From the NCBI GenBank assembly GCA_039707465.1, contig CM077645.1, positions 149,043,503 through 149,107,502 of the forward strand: a DNA stretch of 64,000 bases, written 5' to 3'. Every line of letters starts with the position of its first letter. Position 1 is the first letter of the stretch. The notes under the pieces were generated by a model that was not told where the DNA came from, made no database searches, and saw only the letters and a list, made by a program, of their open reading frames with translations. This DNA is from Rhabdophis nuchalis (lineage: Eukaryota; Chordata; Lepidosauria; Squamata; Natricidae). Position numbers and translations under genes: made by a program. This document shows positions 48,346-59,484 of the stretch, in pieces.

Positions 48346-48685
48346 AATACAGTAGGTAGGTAGGTATATAGAGGGAGAAAGGAAGAAATACAGTAGGTAG
48401 GTAGGTAGAGGGATAGATAGAGAGGGAGAAGTACAGTAGGTAGGTAGGTAGAGGGATAGATAGAGAGGGAGAAAAATAGCAGGGAAGTAGGTAGATGAAT
48501 AGAGAGGGAGGGAGAAATATAGTAGGTAGATAGGTGGACGGATAGAGAGGGGAAAAATGCAGTAGGTAGGTAGGTTGGGGGTTATATGGTGGTTGTGTGT
48601 ATGTGTGCAGGTGTAGGTCTACACACTGATTGGTTGGCCATTTAACCAGACTGGGCCACAGCAATGCGTGACCGGGTACAGCTAG
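47784..48685 (+). mobile_element. Non-autonomous Helitron (copy in globin unit 3)
   Basis: It begins TCTATATAAATAAAAATGTA and ends GCGTGACCGGGTACAGCTAG before T, retaining the CTAG end. It contains (GTAG)n and (GATA)n arrays (about 48270-48345) and a scrap of L2 3' end (48196-48256, CCCTACGGGGAGAGGAGCGG) that the sister copy lacks. Confidence 0.8.
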
Positions 48686-49139
48686 TGAGTAATAAGTCGA
48701 TGGGAACTTATAGGCACTCAGTCATCATCTTACCATGTTGTGTGAACCAGACTATTATCTTTATCCATGATACATTTTCTTGGAGTATTGCTGTTATTTG
48801 ACTCCAACTATTTACTTTGATTAACCTGAGTTTAAGTTTTACAATGTTATGCAAACCCAAGTATTGCTTTTGGCTTAATTTGCCTAAGCTTTCCCCAAAT
48901 TCCTTAAGAAGTTGCCATGCACATTTGAGCCATTTCATTCATACTTGACACATTTTTCCTACAATAGCTGCCCCTAAAAAACAGCCAGGGCCCCTTCTCC
49001 TACAATCTGCCCACCCACATCAAGATGACAAATGTGTTCTGCCCAATTCAGAAGCACATGCAGCACTAACCATGCAGCAGAACAACTTGGAACATTAGAC
49101 AGACACTGAAAAAGGCTTCTGGACCTCTTTTCCTGTGCT
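48686..49139. repeat. Shared 3' flank of globin unit 3
   Basis: Near-identical to 44590-45043. It ends at the AATAAA of gene 3 (49140-49145, minus strand). Confidence 0.7.
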
Positions 49140-49526
49140 TTTATTGATTTGTTGTAATAATGAAGATTCAACAAGGGAGAGAAAGCAATGGAAACAATAG
49201 TTTGCACAACAGTGAAAGTAGAACCAGCTCAGAAATTAATGGTGGTGGATGACATTAGGGTGGTGGAAAACTCATCCGCACCTTTAGATCTTCAGTTGCT
49301 TGGTCCCACTGCAGAGAGCTCAGACCTTGGCTTGGTCAATTCAGCCGCAGGGCAACTAGCAATTCAGGCTCCAAGGAGATGCCCAAATTAGAGTTCCACA
49401 GGTGAACCCCACAGAGCAGAAGATGTGTAGGCAAGAGATGTTGACGGGGTTATCCAGGAAGTAGGGAAGAGACCAGAGAGGAAGAGGGCCATTCTTTCCG
49501 AGCACAGGCAGGGCTGCGCTCTCCTT

Positions 49527-50217
49527 CTAGCGGTACCTGGACGCCAGGTTCTTGGAGACATTGCACAGGAACTTGTCAACAGACAAAATCACTTCGGGTT
49601 TGAGGGGCCCACCGTTGTGAGCGGCGATGGTTACCAGGAGGCAGTGGCCCAGCAGCTGCAGACAGGAGAGGAGGGTCGTTAATAGAGGCAGAGCGTAGCC
49701 CACCCAGAGCCGTCGGCGGAAGACGGCTACAAGGATTCCCCCCATACACAGACACACGGCCACCAAAGGGAAAGGCGAAGCAGGCAGGAGAAGGCGACTC
49801 ACTCACCTTAAAGTTGACGGGATCCACGCGAAGTTTCTGGGCGTGCAAGTCGCTGAGCTTGGAAAGGGCTCCCGCCACATCGTCCAGGTTGTTGACGGCT
49901 TCGGTGAGCGCGTCGATCACTTTCTTGCCGTGAGACTTCAGGTCGCTGGAGCCGGGGCTCAAGTCGAAGTGGTGGAAGTAGGTCTTGGTGGTTGGGTGAG
50001 CGGCGAACAACCTGCGGGGGAGAGCGGGGAGGGGGGAGAGGGAGAGTGAAGGGAAGCATCGCCCGGGCGAGCTTCGCGCCCACCGCAAGTGGAAAGGAGG
50101 GGAGCGAGGGTGGGGGGCTTACCTAGTAAGAGCCTCCGCTCCGTAGAGTTCGGCATTCTTGCTCACGGGGGCCCAGCAGGCTCGCACCCTGGCCTTGTCT
50201 TCCTCGGTGAGCACCAT
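49527..50217 (-). CDS. HBA: Alpha-globin gene 3 (intact, 5'-most)
   Basis: Exons 50217-50123 (95 nt), 50011-49807 (205 nt) and 49655-49527 (129 nt) encode 142 codons. It starts [20 protein letters not shown], has the distal His in [18 protein letters not shown] and the proximal His in [17 protein letters not shown], and ends SKNLASRYR. It is the most conserved copy at family-invariant sites and lies nearest the upstream GATA-rich blocks, so it is the likely major adult alpha-A gene (inference). Compared with mammals it has His in TYFHHF (usually YFPHF) and Cys in RACWAP. Intron 2 is short, about 150 bp. Confidence 0.95.
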
Positions 50218-50251
50218 TTTGGCAGGTTGGTGCCCTCGACCGCCGGGCTGC

Positions 50252-50317
50252 CCTTTTATCAGGCCGGGGAGGCCGAGCCGAGCACGCCTTCCCCCTCCCG
50301 CCCAAGGCGCCACACCC
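50252..50317 (-). promoter_or_regulatory. HBA: Promoter of globin gene 3: TATA (50252-50260) and CACCC box (50309-50317)
   Basis: On the minus strand GGGTGTGGC is followed about 50 nt later by GATAAAAGG, then the ATG 34 nt further. The CACCC box is the classic KLF1 site of erythroid promoters. A GGGCGG GC box lies between. No CCAAT box is seen. Confidence 0.7.
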
Positions 50318-50969
50318 CTCCTCCCGGGGTGGGGGAATCAAGGCGCTGGCGAGCTTCCTCCAGAGGGGACACCACAGCCTCGCGCTTGGACGTCTCCCCC
50401 CCCCCCCAGCCTTCTCCTCAGCCGTCACCCCGCCCCTGTCTCGTAATGGCGCGGTTTTTCCTCAACGGGGAAGCCCCCTGAAGTCTCCCCCGCACCCCGG
50501 GGGCCAGAAGATATCTGGAAACCCCTGGAGACCCTGATGGGGAGTTGATGGAGGACGGGGTTTGGGGAAATTAGGGACGGGGGAGGAAGGAGGAGAGCAG
50601 GTTGACAGAGCCCCAGTCTCTCTCAAAGAGAGGGACAGTTGAAGTCAGTTGAAATCATGAAGGCAAATCCAGGATTTTTTTGGGGGTGGTGGTTATGGAC
50701 GAAAGTCTACTTTGAAGACAAATCATCCTATCCCCCTCCTCCCCCTCCCTCGCCAAGTATTCTACAACCAGCCATTGCAGAGATGGAATTATTGACACAT
50801 TGTCCATTGAGTACCGGTCCTTCTACTATTGATGGGGGGGGGGGGGGGAAATCCCCTCCTGGAGCTTCCCCCCCCCCAAAGTAGGAAATTTCCTATTCAC
50901 CCCCCTCCCTCAACTGGGATGGGTGGGTTTGCTCCTTGTGGGTGATGAAGATGCCCAATTGGAGCAGCA
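50318..50969. other. Upstream flank of the globin array, no gene
   Basis: GC-rich sequence unlike the flanks of genes 1 and 2 beyond about 50570, marking the 5' edge of the repeated unit. G and C runs at 50835-50848 and 50868-50877. Confidence 0.5.
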
Positions 50970-51125
50970 GACAAGAGATGGGGAGAGGCTCCTCCTCTTA
51001 TCTACACAAAGCAGCTGCAGGGACACTGCTGCCTCTAGGCAGTGGCTCTGGGTGGGGCGGCTGAGCCTGATAAGCAGCCCAGCAGCCTTGAAGCCTCTTT
51101 CTAAATCCCAAGCCCAGAATGAATG
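50970..51125 (+). promoter_or_regulatory. GATA/CACCC-containing block A upstream of the globin array
   Basis: Contains CTTATCT (GATA, reverse), CAGCTG (E-box), GGGTGGGG (CACCC type) and CTGATAAGCAGC (GATA) within about 110 bp. Related blocks lie at 54940-55060 and, inverted, at 56908-57100. A role as erythroid enhancer is inference; the block could also belong to a dispersed repeat family. Confidence 0.4.
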
Positions 51126-51899
51126 GAGGCCACGGGCTGGGTTTGCCTACAGCATGGGGACCAGCATCGGTTGCCTCGTATCCTGAATAAGTCACCACAA
51201 ATAGACATACATTTCACTGAATAATAATGCCCCTATTCAGTAAGTTACCAGCAACATAACATTGAGCACAAAACCCAAACATTATGGTTCAGCCTTCTGC
51301 ATGAATGACGCCATGATGAGTGTTTGGGTGGGGGGCACATTGAAAGAAGTTTCTTTGACATTAGGTAAGTGACGTCCGTCAATGGAAAAGCCAGGTCCTT
51401 TCTTTGGAAGGGGCTACCTTATCTGATGGGGTGAACCTAGGAGGAAAACAAATGCTCATTTGTGGTGGAAACAGAAACCTGAACTACCAGATCAGGACAC
51501 CTAAAATGCTGGCAACTACCAAATGACAGCAAAGAAACCCCATTTCTCTGTTGCCATCTAAAAGCCATTTGGATTTTTGCAGCCCAGGTATGGTAGCCTT
51601 ACTTTTGCCAAAGCAGACATGCCCCATTACTTCCAAATGCAGTAATTTGCCTTGAATTTGTAGTGGGCTTCCATGATTAACATGGTTTGGAAACTTTATA
51701 CTACAGAGCTCCCAGAGCCCAGCTTAGAAGGACTAAAGGAAAATTGCTTCTCTTTGCCTCCTACTCTGTAGAAGGGTATGAAATGAAGTGTGCAGCTGTT
51801 TCTTTTTGGCATTCTTGCTTGTATAACTTCAAATGGCCCCCACATGTTATCCTCAATGGGATGAGTCATTTAGAACCTAGATATTCTTTGCATCCAGTT
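51126..51899. other. Intergenic, no gene seen
   Basis: Unique-looking sequence with a repeat scrap (CCCATTTCTCTGTTGCCATC, TTGCAGCCCAGGTATGGTAG at 51540-51600) that recurs at 56225 and 58890. Confidence 0.4.
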
Positions 51900-52170
51900 T
51901 TGGTCACCATGATATAAAGATGTTGAGACTGTAGAAAGAGTGTAGAGAAGAATAACAACAATGATTAGGGGACTGGAGGAAGAATTGTTGCAGGAATTGG
52001 GTAAGTCTAGTTTAATGAAAAGGAAGGCTAAGGGTGATGTGATAGCAGAGTTCCAATATATGAAGGGCTGCCACAAAGAAGAGGGAGTCAACCAATTCTC
52101 CAAAGCACCTGAAGGCAGGACAAGGACAATGGATGGAAATTAATCAAGGAGAGGAGTCCAAGAAATGCAA
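51900..52170 (+). mobile_element. CR1 LINE 3' fragment
   Basis: The plus-strand frame at 51961-52143 (AKGDVIAEFQYMKGCHKEEG, FSKAPEGRTRTMDGN) matches the CR1 ORF2 C-terminus also seen at 5108-5400. It is truncated at both ends. Confidence 0.8.
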
Positions 52171-52870
52171 AACAAGTGTTTAATTTAGTTTATGAAAAGA
52201 GGGACAAAGTTCTAATAATATAAACAGCCATTACAACTAGGTCCTTCATTTTGTGGAAATTTTCAGTGGACCATTCAGCACCTCCCTGGCTTGCATTCAA
52301 ATCTGCTACCCAATCTGTACCTTACAAAAGTTGCCTCTGAGCTGAGGGTTACCTGCATTTACCTGCAGTGTTCTGCTGCTCTGCAGGCTGCTCTTGGAAA
52401 TCATTGTATTGAGGATAAATGAGGCTCTTCTCAACCATTATTATTAGTCCCTCTCCTCAAGATTAATGCATTATTAGATTAGATTAGATCCTGCCTTTAT
52501 TACTTGATATGTAAGGTAGCGAATTGCACAATATTCCTTCCTCTCCTATTTCCCCCCACAACAACAAGCCTGTGGACAGGGAGTGATTAGCCCAAAGTTA
52601 CCTAGGTAGTTTTTCATGCCTAAAACAAGACTAGAACTCACAGTCTCCTGGTTTCTTAATCAGTAATTAGTTCTCTTTTGCTATCATAAGAGGCTTCCTT
52701 ATCCTCATAGCCACTTTTGTATAATGGAGAGATTGGCAGGATGATTGACAGGAGGCATGTGAAGACAGCAATACCTAAGCATGACTAGAAGATGGTGACA
52801 CTGCCGAAGAAAGTGAGGGCAGACACAAGTTTTTGAAAAATCTCTCCTTGGTCTGGTTCCTTCAAAACAT
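52171..52870. other. Intergenic, nothing recognised
   Basis: No exon or clear repeat; a SINE-like stretch near 52480-52640 (TTAGATTAGATTAGATCCTG) may be old repeat debris. Confidence 0.35.
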
Positions 52871-52871
52871 T

Positions 52872-53160
52872 ACAGGAAGTCCTCACTTAACAACTTGCTG
52901 CTTAGCGACCATTGGAAGTTACCATGGATCTCCCCACAGCGACTTATCCCCCTTTTTCAAAGTTCTGGTGGCTGCACCTTCCATGGTTCCATGATTGCAT
53001 TTTGGTGAGGAACAACCAGCTTGCATTTATGGCCATTTGCAGCATCCTGCAGTTATATGACCTTGAGTTTTGGTGGCGTTTGCTGTTTTCAGCTGTTTAC
53101 TTTCCTCCAGCTGCTTCCAGCATTTACTTCCAGTTTCTGGCAAAAAAGTGCAGCTAGGGA
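52872..53160. mobile_element. Partial Tc1/mariner-like MITE
   Basis: ACAGGAAGTCCTCACTTAAC and CTTAGCGACCATTGGAAGTT match the left end of the MITE family at 17544, 24966 and 27333. The right end is missing. Confidence 0.5.
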
Positions 53161-53529
53161 AAACAGGCTATTTAATGCAGAGATCCCCAATTCCCCGTCT
53201 ATGGCCTAGTGCTGGCCACAGCCCATTCGGAACTGGACACGGAAGTGGTAGGCCAGTGCATGTGTGTGTGCAAAGCTGCATTTATGAAAGCGGCTCTTGT
53301 GCATGGAACCATCCTCTCCGCCCCTCCCTACTGCCACCACTACCTTTGCCTCCACTGGGCCGCCAAGCTGGAAAGGTTGGAGACGGTTGATTTAATCAAC
53401 ATGGCATTTGGTTGATGCCTACTACAAAACAGTTTGTAAAATTGGGTGAAATCACATGGTGATCTCCTTAAGGATTGTCACAAGGGTCCGAAGGGCAGTA
53501 ATGCCAGAGATTCCAGAGGCGAAAGTCAG

Positions 53530-53957
53530 GTGGCACGTGGAGAGCCATTTCTGAGGGGACGCGAGGTGTTGCCCTGTCAGCTCCCGCATGCATGCACACA
53601 CTGGCCAGCTGATTTTCAGCCTTGATTTTCAGCAGTTTTTTATCCTCTGGAAGCTTTAGAAAATCCTCCTGAAGCCTCCAGAGAGCGAAAAATGGACTTA
53701 CCGGGCCCACCGGAAGTTGGAAAATGGGCTGGTTTCCGGCCTCCGGAGGGCCTCTGTGAGGGGGACGTTTTCGCACTCCCCAGGTTCCAAGAAAGTTGTG
53801 TATGCATGCGTGGGGCAGCAGGGTGGGGTGTCACACACGCATGCAGAGGGGGCATGGAATGGGGGGATTAAATTATGGGGGTGGGCACTCGAGTGCGTAC
53901 AATGGTGCACAAGTGCATGCTTTTGGCACCCGAGGCAAAAAAGGTTTGCCATCACTG
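53530..53957. mobile_element. Non-autonomous hAT (GATGGCGAACC family)
   Basis: The right end AAAAGGTTTGCCATCACTG and the interior (CTGTCAGCTCCCGCATGCAT, CACTGGCCAGCTGATTTTCA) match the copy at 3468-3800. The left end is degraded. Confidence 0.6.
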
Positions 53958-54198
53958 GTCTATGGGGATGCAAATGTGATTCAGACTGGAAGAATTAGCT
54001 CCTCTTGCACTTCTGATTTGTCTCCCAGAAGAATCCCCTTTGGAAACTTTTATCCATTACTGAGGAATAAAGGGCTCTTAGGAATAAAGAGCTCCTCCTC
54101 TTGGGTCCCTTGGCTAGCAAGGGGGAGGGATAGACTATCACTACCACAACCCTATTTTTCCTCTCTTTTCTACACTAATCCCAATTCTATTATCTAGG

Positions 54199-54428
54199 GC
54201 CATGATGGCAAACCTAGGGCAGAGCCCACTCTCTGGGCATACGTGCCATTGCCAGCTGCTCTTTGGGTTCCAGTGTGCGCATGCTGGCCAGCCCGCATGC
54301 ACGTGCCAGAACTCAGAAGAGCAGCTGGCCGGTGCACACATGCACACTGGGCAGCTTCTCTTCTGGGTTACGGCACACTTGCATTCTGGTTTTGCCACTC
54401 AGTGATGAAAAGGTTTGCCAACACTGAT
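54199..54428. mobile_element. Non-autonomous hAT (GATGGCGAACC family), short copy
   Basis: Ends CATGATGGCAAACCTAGGGC and AAAAGGTTTGCCAACACTG are inverted repeats. Similar TCTAG sequences flank both sides as a decayed target duplication. Confidence 0.65.
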
Positions 54429-54939
54429 CTAGCATATTGGGAGGGCACCGTATGTGGTGGAAGAAAGAGAATCTTACTTGGAAACTCTTGACTATAAGGA
54501 GGCGGAAGAAGTAAAGGCTTTAGACTTTTCACCAGCATCATTGCCCAGAGTCCCTTCTTGAGGGAGATGGATGGTTTAGAAACCTGAAATATAAATAAAT
54601 ACAACAAATAAATATACTAAGTAGATATTTATGGGGGACAAATTTCTTCACCTGCCCACATATCCCTAATGCCTGTCTTCAGTCTTCAACAGAATCCCTG
54701 CAACTTCATGGCAAAATGTTAGTATTACCTTTTGCACTGCCTTATTCCCAGTTCATGATCACAACATTGTATAAGCTTTCCTCAGGGCCACAGATAACAC
54801 AAATGGCTCCCCCATCACTATTTCTGTGGATACGCATGTGCATGGTCTGCAGGGCACCAGCTATAAAGCGTACAGGATGAGGATGAGAGTCAGGACTATG
54901 CTAACAAGGCTGAATAGAAGCAGAGTTCCCCTAAGAATT

Positions 54940-55060
54940 TGTAGCAAGGTGAGGCTTGTCTCGGTGCCTGGGCAGTGGCTCTGGGTTGGGTGGCTAGGTC
55001 CCTGATAAGCAAGCAGAAGTCTATTTCCCAGGCATGAAAAAGAATGGCTGCCACCGACTG
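54940..55060 (+). promoter_or_regulatory. GATA/CACCC-like block B
   Basis: GGGCAGTGGCTCTGGGTTGG and CCCTGATAAGCAAGCAGAAG match blocks A (51045-51085) and C (inverted, about 56970-57020). The upstream CTTATCT part of the block is not preserved here. Confidence 0.35.
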
Positions 55061-55158
55061 ATTTCATGCTTCATACTAAACCATCATTAGATGAAATAAA
55101 CTACAGTTAGCTAGGTTCATTCTACCCAATAATCCTGAACTGCACTTTATATAAGATT

Positions 55159-55262
55159 AGGAGTGTTCAACCTTGGCAAATTTAGGATCTGTGAACTTCA
55201 ACTCCCAGAATTCCCCAGTTGGCATGTCTGAGTCTTAAAGTTGCCAAAATTGGACACCCCTG
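55159..55262. mobile_element. Old hAT foldback MITE
   Basis: AGGAGTGTTCAACCTTGGCA and TGCCAAAATTGGACACCCCT form inverted arms with the shared core CTTCAACTCCCAGAATTCCC. More diverged than the copies at 2284 and 27971. Confidence 0.6.
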
Positions 55263-55917
55263 TATTAGATTAAACCTTGCAGTACATCTCATATATTGAG
55301 TGAACACAGTTTGGGATTGGGGGTGGCGGGGGGGTCAGGGAAAGGGACTATGAGGGGAGGAGAACCTACATTGGGATTGGAAGTTGGAATCCTGGATTAA
55401 ATTTTCTTTTTGAAAAGTTTAACAGTCTTACCACTGGTTGAAGCACCCTGCTTGAAGCACCCTGATTCAGTCCCATGGAAACGAAAGGACAAAAGTACTC
55501 TTTAAAGACTGGATTACCCTCTGGGGATACCTGGGATTTCTATTTCATTTGCTGACCATATGCAAAAATAAAATAATAAAAAAAGAATATTATTTGCTTC
55601 TAAAGCTTCTTTTTTCCTCCAATTAGCCAGTCTGATATTTCTCTGTTTGATTTCTATTAGGAACCACCTGTATCAAAGCAGTCTAGCAAAATATGGGTTT
55701 CTCCTGTGCTTTTCTAGCTTTGCAGTTGCTCTAGGAAATATCTTATTGTGAGAGTCAAACAATGGGATGTGGTCGCTGTGCCAGGTTCCTGCTCCTTTGT
55801 ATTCTTGATATTAAGAATTGTTTATAGGCCTAATGACAGTAATGCAAATATTTTCATGACCTCCTGAACTCTGGAGGATTTGAAGGTTCCAGACATTTAC
55901 AAAAAGACAGGCCAAAT
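55263..55917. other. Intergenic, nothing recognised
   Basis: No exon or clear repeat. A short piece AGTTGCTCTAGGAAATATCT near 55720 echoes repeat debris elsewhere. Confidence 0.35.
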
Positions 55918-56300
55918 CGTATTTTCTTGCAACAGTTATATTAAAAAAGCCACCATTCCAGTACAATAATTAACATTTTATATTGCACATTTCTGACATC
56001 TTTTATGGTCAGCTGATATCAGTATAGCAAGTGACCTAAGATAGATCTTGGACTATAAATTAATTCTCCACCAGTGTCTTTACTTAAATTGTTCCATCTA
56101 GCTCTGGATTGCAAAAATCTAAATACCCATTAAATGGTGAACACTGAGATACTGAAAATTTTGCTCTTATCTAGTCTTGTGGTTCTTAAATGGGGTAATT
56201 TGGATCTACTGTTTTCTATTCTCACTGCCATCTAGTATCATCCAGATTTTTGTAGTCCAGGTTTGATGGTCCTACTATGCCTTAGGGATAGGTTTTTTTT
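55918..56300. repeat. Duplicated segment, copy 1 (other copy 61250-61910)
   Basis: TTCTGACATCTTTTATGGTC through CATCTAGTATCATCCAGATT is matched at the second site with few differences. Copy 2 has an inserted stretch (about 61630-61810) absent here. Confidence 0.75.
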
Positions 56301-56579
56301 TTAGCAAAACCACAGTCAGGATAAATTCAAGAATGTGCAACCGTTTCAATGAGAAACAGAAAGAATTTAGATCAAAATATGCATTGGAAGATTGTGAAAT
56401 AATGAAATGGTAAAATAATGATATGGTAACAACTGTAGAAATGACATAATTATGAGGTATTTTTTCTTGTACAGAAGCTCCTCTGCAGTCCCCCATCCCC
56501 CTTCTTAATATCGCTTCAGATAATCTGCAGGCTATTGTTGCACAAGAAAATGCTGGGATTATTTTGAGATGGTGGCCAC

Positions 56580-56655
56580 TTTTGGCCTACAGGTCTCCTG
56601 CATGAGCAGGGGGTTGAACTAGGTGACTTCCAAGGTCCCTTCCAACTCTGTTACT
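56580..56655 (+). mobile_element. CR1-type tail fragment
   Basis: GGGGGTTGAACTAGGTGACT and CCAAGGTCCCTTCCAACTCT are the 3' tail of CR1 LINEs and of SINEs that use it. Confidence 0.7.
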
Positions 56656-56907
56656 TTTTAGATAGAGATTATGTCTACCAAACAGAAAAAGAGAAAGCAA
56701 CATTGCTCATCAGGAACAGGATTAAAGTGATTTGTCCACCTTTGTCCCGCAGGCAGGAGTTGGTCAATTCAGCCAGTTGCGAATTAGTCAATTAAACCAT
56801 AGTTAGTTATGATGTATTTGACATGCTTCCATGGTGTAACATCTTATTTGACTTATGAACTATGGGTTAGGTTTATTGTGCTGAGTGAAACCAGTCAATT
56901 GTGGCTT

Positions 56908-57100
56908 TTATTTAGTTAAGCCATTCCTTCTTGAGCCTCCAGGCAGTAAGAAAGATACTTCCAGACCCCACCTGCTTATCAATGGCTCAGTTGCCCCACC
57001 CAGAGCCACTGCCCAGGAGTAGCTGTGTGCCAGGCTGCTGCTGTGAGCAGATAAGAGAAGGAGCCTCTCCCCCATTTTTGGGGCAGTAGCATCAGTGGGA
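56908..57100 (-). promoter_or_regulatory. GATA/CACCC-containing block C (inverted copy of block A)
   Basis: Read on the minus strand: GGGGGAGAGGCTCCTTCTCT, TTATCT, then GGGCAGTGGCTCTGGGTGGG, GCAACTGAGCC and TTGATAAGCAGG, in the same order as block A at 50970. The motif positions are kept better than the spacers between them. Confidence 0.4.
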
Positions 57101-57506
57101 CATCTTTGCCATGGATCAGAGCCCCTAATAAGCCCACCACTTGTACTTTGAGAGGACTTCAGAATGAGATTCAAAATTATTTAAGGCTTAGGCTTTGTGT
57201 TCGGTCTACACACAAGCCCAGATCTGCCTACTCCATCTTGGAGAAGAGAGGAAGACAGAGGAGGAAGCAGGAAATGCTGAAGATAGTTCATATTCTAAGT
57301 TGTTTCAATTTAAAATTAATATAATACAACATTTAAAATTAAGCATAGAATATAACTCCGATCAGGACATTTTGCCCACCAAAAGAAACAATAATGAAAG
57401 AAAATAAAAACGATAGTTCTCTGCACAGGAAAATCACATTTCAGTCAATCCATAGATCAATTAACCTTTGTCACACAAGGTATTGCTTTACACAATTAAC
57501 TTCAGG

Positions 57507-57513
57507 GCCACCC

Positions 57514-57576
<63 letters not shown>

Positions 57577-57760
57577 GTAATAATTTATAAACCGCACTCT
57601 CTCCCCGAAGGGACTCGAGGCGGTGCACAGGGAATTTAAAAATACATGTATAAAACCACAAGCGTAATACAATATTAAAATGAATTAAACTAAAACCCTG
57701 CGCTAAAATCCCAAACCAACTAAAACTAAACCCCTAAAAAACCCTAATAAAACAGTTCGA
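57507..57760 (-). mobile_element. L2-type LINE 3' UTR with (AAT)n tail
   Basis: An (ATA)n run (57513-57576) leads into AACCGCACTCTCTCCCCGAA and GGACTCGAGGCGGTGCACAG, the L2 3' stem, then AAAATCCCAAACC-type 3' UTR. No coding part remains. Confidence 0.8.
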
Positions 57761-59484
57761 TAAATCATGCACTCACAAGCTCCATAGACTCTCCTGAATG
57801 TGGGTGGGCTGCACCTCAGCGTAAATTATACTCTTGACACATTCCAGTATGGAACATTTAGTTAATTTTGCTCAGAATGCATTGAAGTAAAAACAGAGGC
57901 TTTCTGGTCAAACGATATCTTTGGCTACCCAAATCACCTGCTCATTTTTTTTAAATTTGTATTCTGTCTTTATTATTTAGACATATAAGTCAAGGTGGCA
58001 AACATATCCAATATACCTTTCTCGTCCTATTTTCCCCACAACAACAACCCTGTGAGGTGGATTGGGCTGAGAGTGTGTGCCTGCCTCAAAACTACCCAGC
58101 TGGCTAACCAGCTGACTATCCTGAATACATCCTGCCTTTCATCCAGGCCAAACATTTGCAAAATACTGTGAAGTTACCAGGCTATTTTTCCTCCAAATAA
58201 ATAAACACTAAGGATTCTTTCCAGTCAAATCCGGTTCCTATGACTTCAAAGACATTGGACCTTGTAAAATTCTTAGCAGAAATGTTTCTTCTTACTGCAT
58301 AAGTCTTACATGGGAAAACACCCGAATACAACAGGACCAGCATACCTACACCCGTGAAAATTATATATATAATTTCCCAGTCTTGGCAATACATTCTTAT
58401 TGGTCTTCTATTTGCATAGCCCTGAAGTCTGACTTTGCTGAGCTTTTCAAAATCAGCCAAGATCAGCGGGATGCAATCAAGAAGTGGGCTACTAGACCTT
58501 GAAGATCATTGTAGTGCTTGGATTATGTAAACATTATAATGATGATTCCTGATATTAACCAAGCTAACTCCGAAATTAAAGTCAGAGACTTGGCTGAAGC
58601 AGTGGCTGCTTGGAAACTATAAAATTTGTAAGAAGAGAAGATAAGCAGTGCCCCACTGGAGAGGTGCCTATCTAGTCCAGAAGTCTGTCTTACAGTAGGC
58701 AACCATCTGCATAGGGAAGGCTACTAAGCAGATGGCCTTCAGAGGGAATTTTTGATGCCAGCCAGTGATAGCTACTATAGCTATAGCATGGTTGCAGATA
58801 GTGAATGTGTTTGTTGCTTAATTGTTGAGGTCCTTTTATAAGGCTATCAAATTTGAATCACCCCTAGATAAAAGTTGAGAGACTTCTATAATCTATCATT
58901 TTTCTGTCATCTAGTATTCCCAATTTTTTGCAGCCCAGAATTTCACCACTCTAACTTATGTTTAGGCTACAGCTGTGAAATCTTTCCCTTAGCTCCTGTA
59001 TTTAGCTGGACTGTCTTAAGTTAAGAAGGAGTTTCTCTGGAATCAAAATGGAAAAGTAATTATGAAAAAATCAGCCGTCAAAGGAAAATGACATTTCAGG
59101 GTAGCATGGTCACAATCCTCTTCCTATTTACCCATATTTGCTGCTCCAATTTGGCTTCCTTACCACATAGCAAGCACGGGTTTTTAAACCATTTTTTAAA
59201 ATTAGTTTTGATGCTTGGCATTTTTCCGTACTGTTTTATGCTATATATTCAGTTATGCTGAACTCTACTGGGGCTTGCTAAATACTTGTAGGGGCAGGGG
59301 AATTGAAGGGTTTCTAAAATGAGGGATGCATGGAATTCTTAAACCATGTTGAGAAAACTTTCCAAATTGCAAATTTCCTGATACTTCTGAAGTAACGATC
59401 CAAGAGATAGTATGGCCAATTATCTGACTAAACAACAGTTGACTGCTTCCTATGCCAAAAACAGAAGTGTCAACATATGTTCAA
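57761..59484. other. Intergenic, no gene; old repeat debris
   Basis: A 92-codon minus-strand frame (58460-58182) has no start context, splice sites or family match that I recognise. CCTACACCCGTGAAAATTAT at 58346 echoes a repeat scrap at 5015-5035. Confidence 0.4.

Noticed and set aside
49527..50217. Assignment of the globins to beta or alpha-D
   Set aside because: 141-residue mature length, intron after codon 31, VDPVNF and LASRYR ends are alpha-A type; beta chains are 146 residues.
58182..58460. 92-codon minus-strand frame with a hydrophobic middle
   Set aside because: No promoter, splice sites or recognised family, and part of it overlaps repeat debris found elsewhere.
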